From assembly GCA_022794295.1 (NCBI GenBank), contig JAAWEO010000030.1, forward strand, positions 1 through 17,485: DNA of 17,485 bases, read 5' to 3'. Below, in pieces: positions 12,411-17,485 of the stretch. The notes under the pieces were generated by a model that had not been told where the DNA came from, made no database searches, and saw only the letters and a program-made list of their open reading frames with translations. The stretch is from Angelakisella sp. Its GTDB lineage: Bacteria; Bacillota; Clostridia; Oscillospirales; Ruminococcaceae. Position 1 is the first letter of the stretch, and each line of letters starts with the position of its first letter. The translations under genes were made by a program, and so were the position numbers.

Positions 12411-14906
12411 ATGGACGAAAACGAAAAGAAAACCACAAAGCGGAAGGTCACGCCCCGGCCCAAGGAGACCCCAAAGGAGGAAGCCAGGGAGCTCCCGGCG
12501 GCAGAGGAGATGCCGGTGCTGTCCCTGCGGGGATTGGTGCTCTTTCCCAATATGATCCTCCACTTTGACGTGGGCCGGGAAAAGTCGATCCTGGCGATTA
12601 ACGAGGCCATCAGCGGCAGCCGGAGGATCTTCCTGGTGTCCCAGTCCGACCCCCATGCCGATGATCCCGGACTGGAGCAGCTTTGCCAGGTGGGGGTGGT
12701 GGCGGAGGTCCGCCAGATCATCCGGGCCCACTCGGAGACCCTGCGGGTGCTGGTGGAGGGGAAATACCGGGCCAAGCTGCTGACCCTGACCCAAAAGGAC
12801 CCCCACCTTGCCGGCACCGTGGAGGAATACCCCACCCGCCTGGGGGTCTCGGGGCGGAACCGTTCCCGCTGCGCCGCCCTGGTGCGGACAGCCAAGGACC
12901 TGTTTGAGGAATACTGCTCCCTGGTGCCCAAAATGCCCCGGGAGCTGTTCCTGAACATTATGGATTCCCAGGACCCCCTGGTCCTTTCGGAGTATATTGC
13001 GGGCAACATCCAGCTGGACTACGAGGAACGGCAGCGGATCCTGGAGGAGACCACCGTCATCCGCCGCCTGGAGCGGATCGTCCGCCTGCTGGAGGAGGAG
13101 AACGAGATCCTCAGCCTGGAGCAGAACATCCAGGAAAAGGTCCGGGAGCAGATGGACAAAAACCAGAGGGAATACTACCTCCGGGAGCAGATGCGGATCA
13201 TCTCCGAGGAGCTGGGGGAGGGCGAAGGCGGCTACGAGGAGCTGGAGCTTTACCGGAAGAAGATCCTGGCTATCCACCTCCCCCCGGAGAGTGAGGCGAA
13301 GCTTCTGCGGGAGCTGGGGAAGCTGACCAAGATGCCCGGCGGCTCCCAGGAGGCCTCGGTGCTGCGCACCTACCTGGACACGGTGCTGGACCTGCCCTGG
13401 AACATTTACACCCGGGATAAGATTGACCTTCCCAGGGCCCAGCGCCTTCTGGAGCAGGAGCACTACGGCCTGACCAAGGTGAAGGAGCGGATCCTGGAAT
13501 CCCTGGCGGTGCGCAAGCTGGCCCCGGAGATCAAGGGCCAGATCCTCTGCCTGGTGGGTCCCCCGGGGGTGGGCAAGACCTCCATCGCCCGGTCCATCGC
13601 CAAGTCCATGGGCAGGAAATACGTCCGCATGTCCCTGGGGGGCGTCCGGGACGAATCGGATATCCGGGGGCACCGGAAGACCTACATTGCCTCCATGCCC
13701 GGCCGGATCATCGGGGCCATCCGCCAGGCGGGCAGCTCCAACCCCCTGTTGCTTCTGGACGAGATCGACAAGCTGGGCCACGACTTCCGGGGGGATCCTT
13801 CCTCGGCCCTGCTGGAGGTGCTGGACGGGGAACAGAACCACAGCTTCCGGGACCACTTCCTGGAGGTCCCCTATGACCTGTCCCAGGTCTTTTTCATCGC
13901 CACCGCCAACGACCGCAGCGCCATCCCCGCCCCCCTGCTGGACCGGATGGAGATCATCGAGCTGTCCAGCTATACCCGGGAGGAAAAATTACAGATCGCC
14001 AAGCGCCACCTGGCGGCAAAGCAGCTGAAACGCCACGGCCTGAGCAAAAGGCAGCTGAAGCTCCCCGACAAGACCCTGGCCGCTATCATCGACTTCTACA
14101 CCCGGGAGGCCGGGGTCCGCACCCTGGAGCGGAGCCTTGCCGCCATCTGCCGCAAGGCCGCCATGGAGGTGGTCTCCCAGGGGGAGGAGGTGCGGATCAC
14201 CGTGACCCCCGAGGCCCTGGAGGAATACCTGGGTCCCAGAAAGTACAAGGACGACGAGCTCCAGCGGGGGGACCAGGTGGGCCTTACCAACGGTCTGGCC
14301 TGGACCTCGGTAGGGGGCGAGATGCTCCAGGTGGAGGCGGCGGTGATGGAGGGCTCCGGGAAGAACCAGACCACCGGCAGCCTGGGGGAGGTCATGAAGG
14401 AATCGGTGGCCGCCGCCATTACCTATATCCGCACTGTGGCGCAGCAGTATGGCATCAGCGAGACCTTCTACAAGGACAAGGACCTTCATATCCACTTCCC
14501 CGAGGGAGCGGTGCCCAAGGACGGCCCCTCCGCCGGTATCACCACCTGCACCGCCCTGATCTCCGCCCTTTCCGGCATTCCGGTGCGGGGGGATGTGGCT
14601 ATGACCGGGGAGATCACCCTGCGAGGGCGGGTGCTGCCCATTGGGGGGCTGCGGGAAAAAACCATGGCGGCCTACAAGTACGGCATGAAGAAGGTCATCA
14701 TCCCCGCCGCCAATGTTCCGGACCTGGCGGAGGTGGACCCGGTGGTGAAGGAGGCCATCCAGTTTGTTCCCGCCGAGACCATGGAGACGGTGCTGAAAAC
14801 CGCCCTTCTCCGGTATCCCCAGGAGACGCACTCCGCCACCCCTGCCCAGGGGGATTTGACCATCCCCCCGAAGAACACCGGGGCCACCACGCCGTTGCGG
14901 CAATGA
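12411..14906 (+). CDS. lon: ATP-dependent protease Lon (LonA type)
   Basis: Lon is a homohexameric AAA+ serine protease that degrades misfolded and regulatory proteins. The 831-aa product has a LON N-terminal domain starting near residue 34 (PVLSLRGLVLFPNM), a coiled helical middle, the AAA+ module with Walker A GPPGVGKT at 383-390 and LLLDEIDK, and the S16 protease domain with the Ser-Lys dyad: Ser707 in PKDGPSAGIT and Lys750 in LREKTMAAYKYGM. It is longer than E. coli Lon (784 aa). The first 33 residues are a Lys/Glu/Pro-rich extension, and the last 30 or so are Thr/Pro-rich. The ribosome binding site GAAAGG is ten bases from the ATG and weak. lon follows the zinc-ribbon gene closely. Confidence 0.97.
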   Translation: MDENEKKTTKRKVTPRPKETPKEEARELPAAEEMPVLSLRGLVLFPNMILHFDVGREKSILAINEAISGSRRIFLVSQSDPHADDPGLEQLCQVGVVAEVRQIIRAHSETLRVLVEGKYRAKLLTLTQKDPHLAGTVEEYPTRLGVSGRNRSRCAALVRTAKDLFEEYCSLVPKMPRELFLNIMDSQDPLVLSEYIAGNIQLDYEERQRILEETTVIRRLERIVRLLEEENEILSLEQNIQEKVREQMDKNQREYYLREQMRIISEELGEGEGGYEELELYRKKILAIHLPPESEAKLLRELGKLTKMPGGSQEASVLRTYLDTVLDLPWNIYTRDKIDLPRAQRLLEQEHYGLTKVKERILESLAVRKLAPEIKGQILCLVGPPGVGKTSIARSIAKSMGRKYVRMSLGGVRDESDIRGHRKTYIASMPGRIIGAIRQAGSSNPLLLLDEIDKLGHDFRGDPSSALLEVLDGEQNHSFRDHFLEVPYDLSQVFFIATANDRSAIPAPLLDRMEIIELSSYTREEKLQIAKRHLAAKQLKRHGLSKRQLKLPDKTLAAIIDFYTREAGVRTLERSLAAICRKAAMEVVSQGEEVRITVTPEALEEYLGPRKYKDDELQRGDQVGLTNGLAWTSVGGEMLQVEAAVMEGSGKNQTTGSLGEVMKESVAAAITYIRTVAQQYGISETFYKDKDLHIHFPEGAVPKDGPSAGITTCTALISALSGIPVRGDVAMTGEITLRGRVLPIGGLREKTMAAYKYGMKKVIIPAANVPDLAEVDPVVKEAIQFVPAETMETVLKTALLRYPQETHSATPAQGDLTIPPKNTGATTPLRQ

Positions 14907-14924
14907 CGAAAGGAGACGATCCCC

Positions 14925-15323
14925 ATGCCGAGGCTGGAATACGGGCTGAAAACCGGAGAGCTAACCGAAGAAGCCATGGTCAAGATCCTTGAAAAGGCCC
15001 TGACCAGAGCTGCAAAAGCCACCAGCGACCTCCATGTGGCCAAAAACCGGAAGAAGCTGAAAAAATACACCGGTCCCTTTGGCCGTTCTACCCCCGACGC
15101 GGAGGAACCGGACTATGACCACATCTACAACTTTAGCAGCGGGCGGATGGGGGGCTGTGATCTCTTTCTCCAGCTGTACCCCAACATGGAGCGCAACGGC
15201 CGGGTCAAATTCCCCCAGGAGGGGATCACCTGGGGGATGTATATCGACTTTTCCTACGCCCGGGAGCTGACCCAGGGGATACTGAACGACATGGGGTGCA
15301 GCGGCCGGAGGAGTACGGCCTGA
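14925..15323 (+). CDS. Frameshifted hypothetical protein (N-terminal part)
   Basis: The open frame encodes 132 aa: a helical, Lys/Ala-rich start (LTEEAMVKILEKALTRAAKA at 13-32), then DHIYNFSSGRMGGCDLFLQL and GITWGMYIDFSYARELTQGI. I do not recognise the family. The last ten residues after NDMG look unnatural, and the -1 frame continues a sensible protein from the same point (see next entry). Reading both frames gives a continuous 160-aa protein, so this gene appears to have lost one G in the GGGG run at 15293-15296. AAAGGAG lies about ten bases before the ATG. It sits 18 bases after lon and before engB. It could be a true mutation, an assembly error in a G-run, or less likely a programmed -1 shift. 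Confidence 0.65.
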   Translation: MPRLEYGLKTGELTEEAMVKILEKALTRAAKATSDLHVAKNRKKLKKYTGPFGRSTPDAEEPDYDHIYNFSSGRMGGCDLFLQLYPNMERNGRVKFPQEGITWGMYIDFSYARELTQGILNDMGCSGRRSTA

Positions 15324-15406
15324 ATTTCCTGCGGGAGTTTACCCGGCTGTTCCCCGGCGAACTAGTGCTTCTCCATAAGTACACCAGGGGAGAAAACCGG
15401 CTCTGA
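15296..15406 (+). pseudogene. Out-of-frame C-terminal tail of the 14925 gene
   Basis: From 15296 the -1 frame reads VQRPEEYGLNFLREFTRLF, then PGELVLLHKYTRGENRL and a TGA at 15404-15406. It has no start or ribosome binding site of its own. The join with the upstream frame after NDMG gives 161 whole codons in total (one inserted base), and the composition matches the upstream half. This is why the upstream reading frame is taken as broken rather than naturally ending at 15323. Confidence 0.6.
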
Positions 15407-15450
15407 CCGGCTGCCAATAGCTTCTGAAAGCCCCAGAAAAGGAAAACGCT

Positions 15451-16068
15451 ATGAACTATCACAAGGTACGATTTCTCACCTCCTTCGGGAGCGCCAGCCA
15501 GCTTCCCCCCTCCCGGAAGCCGGAGGTGGTGTTTGCAGGGCGGTCCAACGTGGGCAAGTCCTCCCTCATTAACAGCCTCTTTAACCAAAAGACGCTGGCC
15601 AGGGTGAGCGCCACGCCGGGCAAGACCGCCACCATTAACTTTTTCGAGACCGAAAACCTGATCTTTGCCGATCTGCCCGGCTACGGCTACGCAAGGGTCA
15701 GCCGGGGGGAAAAGCGCCGCTGGGCAGAGCTGATGGAGGGATACTTTGCCCAGGACCGGGATATCGCCCTGGTCCTCTCCCTGGTGGACAGCCGCCATCC
15801 CCCCACCCAGGACGACCAGCTGATGGTGAGCTTCCTGGTGGAAAACGAGCTGCCCTTCGTTGTGGTGCTGACCAAGATCGACAAGCTGTCCTCCCGCCAG
15901 CGCCAGGAGCGTCTGGCAGCCATCCGGGAGGAGCTCCCCTGGGGAAAGCAGATCATCCTTATGCCCTTTTCCTCCCAGACGGGGGAGGGCCGGGAGGAGT
16001 TGCGGGCCCTTTTGGATCAGCTGGAGGCGGACCTTCTGACAGAGGATACAGAGGAGGAAACAGAATGA
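15451..16068 (+). CDS. engB: Ribosome biogenesis GTP-binding protein EngB (YsxC)
   Basis: EngB/YsxC is an essential GTPase needed for 50S ribosome assembly. The 205-aa product has G1 GRSNVGKS at 30-37, the G2 region TPGKT at 55-59, G3 DLPGYGYA at 74-81, G4 TKID at 141-144 and G5 FSS at 173-175. The C-terminal end is acidic (EDTEEETE). AGGA (15440-15443) is seven bases before the ATG. The stop overlaps the lysA start (ATGA), so translation is coupled. Its position after lon matches B. subtilis, where ysxC follows lonA. The 44-base gap upstream is after the frameshifted gene's full frame. Confidence 0.97.
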   Translation: MNYHKVRFLTSFGSASQLPPSRKPEVVFAGRSNVGKSSLINSLFNQKTLARVSATPGKTATINFFETENLIFADLPGYGYARVSRGEKRRWAELMEGYFAQDRDIALVLSLVDSRHPPTQDDQLMVSFLVENELPFVVVLTKIDKLSSRQRQERLAAIREELPWGKQIILMPFSSQTGEGREELRALLDQLEADLLTEDTEEETE

Positions 16069-17375
16069 CAGCAGCACTGCCTTGGGATCACCTGGATATC
16101 AACGAGCTGGGGCATCTGACCATTGGGGGGGCAGACACCCTTGCCCTGGTGGAGGAATACGGCACCCCCCTGTATGCTATGAGCGAGGAGGCCATCCGGG
16201 AAAACTGCCGCCTGTACCGCCGTTCCATGGAGCGGTTTTATCAGGGCAGAGGGATGGTGGCCTATGCCTCCAAGGCCTTTTGCTGCAAGGCCATGTGCAC
16301 CATTGCCCGGGAGGAGGGTCTTGGCCTGGATGTGGTCTCCGCCGGGGAGCTGTACACCGCCAGGGCCGCCGGATTCCCCATGGAGAGGGTGCTCTTTCAC
16401 GGCAACAACAAGACCCCGGAGGAGCTTGCCATGGCCCTGGAATACGGGGTGGGGCGGATCGTGGCGGACAACCTGACCGAGCTGGGCACCCTGAACGCCA
16501 TGGCGGCGGCCAGGGGGGTCATCGCCCCGGTGATGCTCCGGATCAAGCCCGGCGTGGACGCCCACACCCACAGCTTCATCCGCACCGGTCAGATCGACAG
16601 CAAGTTCGGCTTTGCCCTGGAGACAGGGGAGGCCCTTGGGGCGGTCAAGCTGGCCCTGGAGGCCAAAAGCTTGCGCCTCACCGGCCTGCACTGCCACATC
16701 GGCTCCCAGATCTTCGAGATCGAACCCTTCTGCCACGCCGTTACCGTTATGCTGGAGTTTATGGGTCTTATCTGCCGGGAGACCGGTACAGCTCTGGCGG
16801 AGCTGAACCTGGGCGGGGGCTTTGGCATCCGGTACATAGCAGAAAACGACCCGGTGCCCTATGACCGGTACATGGAGAAGATCTCCGGGGTAGTAAAAAG
16901 CTGCTGCACCAAGCTGGGGTTTCCAGAGCCCTTTTTGATCCTGGAGCCGGGACGCTCCATTGTAGGGGCGGCGGGGTTGACCCTCTACCGAGTGGGGGAG
17001 GTGAAGGTCATCCCCGGGGTGCGCACCTATGTTTCGGTAGACGGTGGGATGGGGGACAATCCCCGGTACGCCCTGTACCATGCTGACTACACCTTTACGG
17101 CAGCTGCCCGGGCGGGGGAGGCCAAGACCCAGGTGGTGACGGTAGCAGGGAAGTGCTGTGAAAGCGGGGATTTGCTGGGGGAGAATGTACCCTTACAGGA
17201 GGTAAAGCCAGGGGAGGTTCTGGCGGTACTAGCGACTGGGGCGTACAATTATTCCATGGCCAGCAGCTACAACCGGAATCCGCGTCCGCCGGTGGTGCTG
17301 GTTGGGGAAAATGGTCCCCGGGTGATCGTTCGCCGGGAGAGCCTGGAGGACCTAGTGGCTAATGATATGGGCTAA
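16065..17375 (+). CDS. lysA: Diaminopimelate decarboxylase
   Basis: LysA decarboxylates meso-diaminopimelate to L-lysine, the last step of lysine synthesis. The 436-aa product has the alanine-racemase-like barrel with the PLP lysine Lys70 in AYASKAF, HGNNKT at 112-117, HIGSQ starting at His211, and EPGR at 294-297 (phosphate and substrate binding). The C-terminal beta domain has the catalytic cysteine Cys365 in CCESGD and the YNYSMASSYNR segment. AGGAGG (16052-16057) is seven bases before an ATG that overlaps the engB stop by four bases. No other lysine gene is nearby. Ornithine/arginine decarboxylases share the fold, but CESGD and the overall length fit LysA best. Confidence 0.96.
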   Translation: MTAALPWDHLDINELGHLTIGGADTLALVEEYGTPLYAMSEEAIRENCRLYRRSMERFYQGRGMVAYASKAFCCKAMCTIAREEGLGLDVVSAGELYTARAAGFPMERVLFHGNNKTPEELAMALEYGVGRIVADNLTELGTLNAMAAARGVIAPVMLRIKPGVDAHTHSFIRTGQIDSKFGFALETGEALGAVKLALEAKSLRLTGLHCHIGSQIFEIEPFCHAVTVMLEFMGLICRETGTALAELNLGGGFGIRYIAENDPVPYDRYMEKISGVVKSCCTKLGFPEPFLILEPGRSIVGAAGLTLYRVGEVKVIPGVRTYVSVDGGMGDNPRYALYHADYTFTAAARAGEAKTQVVTVAGKCCESGDLLGENVPLQEVKPGEVLAVLATGAYNYSMASSYNRNPRPPVVLVGENGPRVIVRRESLEDLVANDMG

Positions 17376-17398
17376 AAGTAGCAAGGAGCGCAGCACCA

Positions 17399-17485
17399 TA
17401 CCCGAAGCCCAACGCCCAGTACCGGGTAGCCTTTCTGTCACCGGACATCAGTCCGGTCCGGGTCCAGGGCGGACAGCGCCTGGTC
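17399..17485. repeat. Hairpin-bearing repeat at the window end
   Basis: The 110 bases after lysA contain no gene. Stems are TACCCG/CGGGTA (17399-17404/17423-17428, followed by GCCTTTCT), ACCGGAC/GTCCGGT (17440-17446/17451-17457, loop ATCA), and CCAGG/CCTGG (17464-17468/17479-17483). The last unit begins GGTCCAGGGCGG and ends CTGGTC, matching the unit at 6875-6896. The first stem may act as a weak lysA terminator. The repeat continues beyond the window. Confidence 0.55.

Noticed and set aside
11319..13856. 845-aa open frame on the minus strand
   Set aside because: It lies antisense to clpX, the zinc-ribbon gene and lon, is Gly/Pro/His/Leu-rich as expected from GC-rich complement, and has no ribosome binding site or family motif.
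15285..15310. Programmed -1 frameshifting in the gene before engB
   Set aside because: The site is only a GGGG run without a classic X XXY YYZ heptamer or an evident downstream stimulatory stem, so a lost base or assembly error is more likely; not fully excluded.
1..17485. CRISPR array, insertion sequence, phage or defence system
   Set aside because: No regularly spaced direct repeats, transposase, integrase or known defence protein is present; nearly all genes are conserved housekeeping genes in one orientation.

Overview
The window looks like chromosomal DNA of a GC-rich anaerobic Firmicute, most likely an Oscillospiraceae (Ruminococcaceae)-type Clostridium relative. The reasons are gene orders known from Firmicutes (rplS-lepB-rbgA-rnhB-yraN and tig-clp-lon-engB), purine-rich AGGAGG-type ribosome binding sites, and very G+C-rich codon use with AT-rich promoter islands. 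The genus is an inference; there is no rRNA or marker gene that settles it. All 18 genes are on the + strand.

Layout. 1-407 has no gene: a run of short G+C-rich hairpins (about 26-157), then a strong promoter (222-250) and a roughly 150-nt structured leader before rplS (408-752). A perfect 11-bp terminator hairpin (773-804) follows. The next block is tightly spaced and probably co-transcribed: a DUF4303-like protein, signal peptidase I (lepB), ribosome-assembly GTPase RbgA/YlqF, a fused RNase HII-YraN protein, a membrane-dipeptidase-family (M19) peptidase, a small conserved protein, and threonine synthase (thrC) up to 6774. 6775-7193 holds no gene but at least nine consecutive inverted repeats. 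Two genes follow: an uncharacterised 146-aa protein and a metallophosphoesterase.

8352-8601 is an AT-rich control region with two copies of an identical 16-base extended -10 promoter element. It leads into the protein-quality-control block: trigger factor (tig), clpP, clpX, a small zinc-ribbon protein and lon. A frameshifted gene of unknown function, engB (ysxC) and lysA (diaminopimelate decarboxylase) come next. The window ends in another hairpin-bearing repeat that shares a core with the 6.9-kb repeat cluster.

How the genes work together: the first block serves ribosome production (L19, RbgA), protein export (LepB) and RNA/DNA hybrid removal (RNase HII). The second combines nascent-chain folding (trigger factor), regulated proteolysis (ClpXP, Lon) and 50S assembly (EngB). 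ThrC and LysA are end steps of aspartate-family biosynthesis; LysA also consumes meso-diaminopimelate, the cell-wall precursor.

The window is mostly conserved housekeeping. The parts worth a second look are the RNase HII-YraN fusion, the zinc-ribbon protein between clpX and lon, the frameshifted gene before engB, the duplicated promoter element before tig, and the hairpin-cluster repeats. I saw no mobile-element gene, CRISPR array, tRNA or rRNA.
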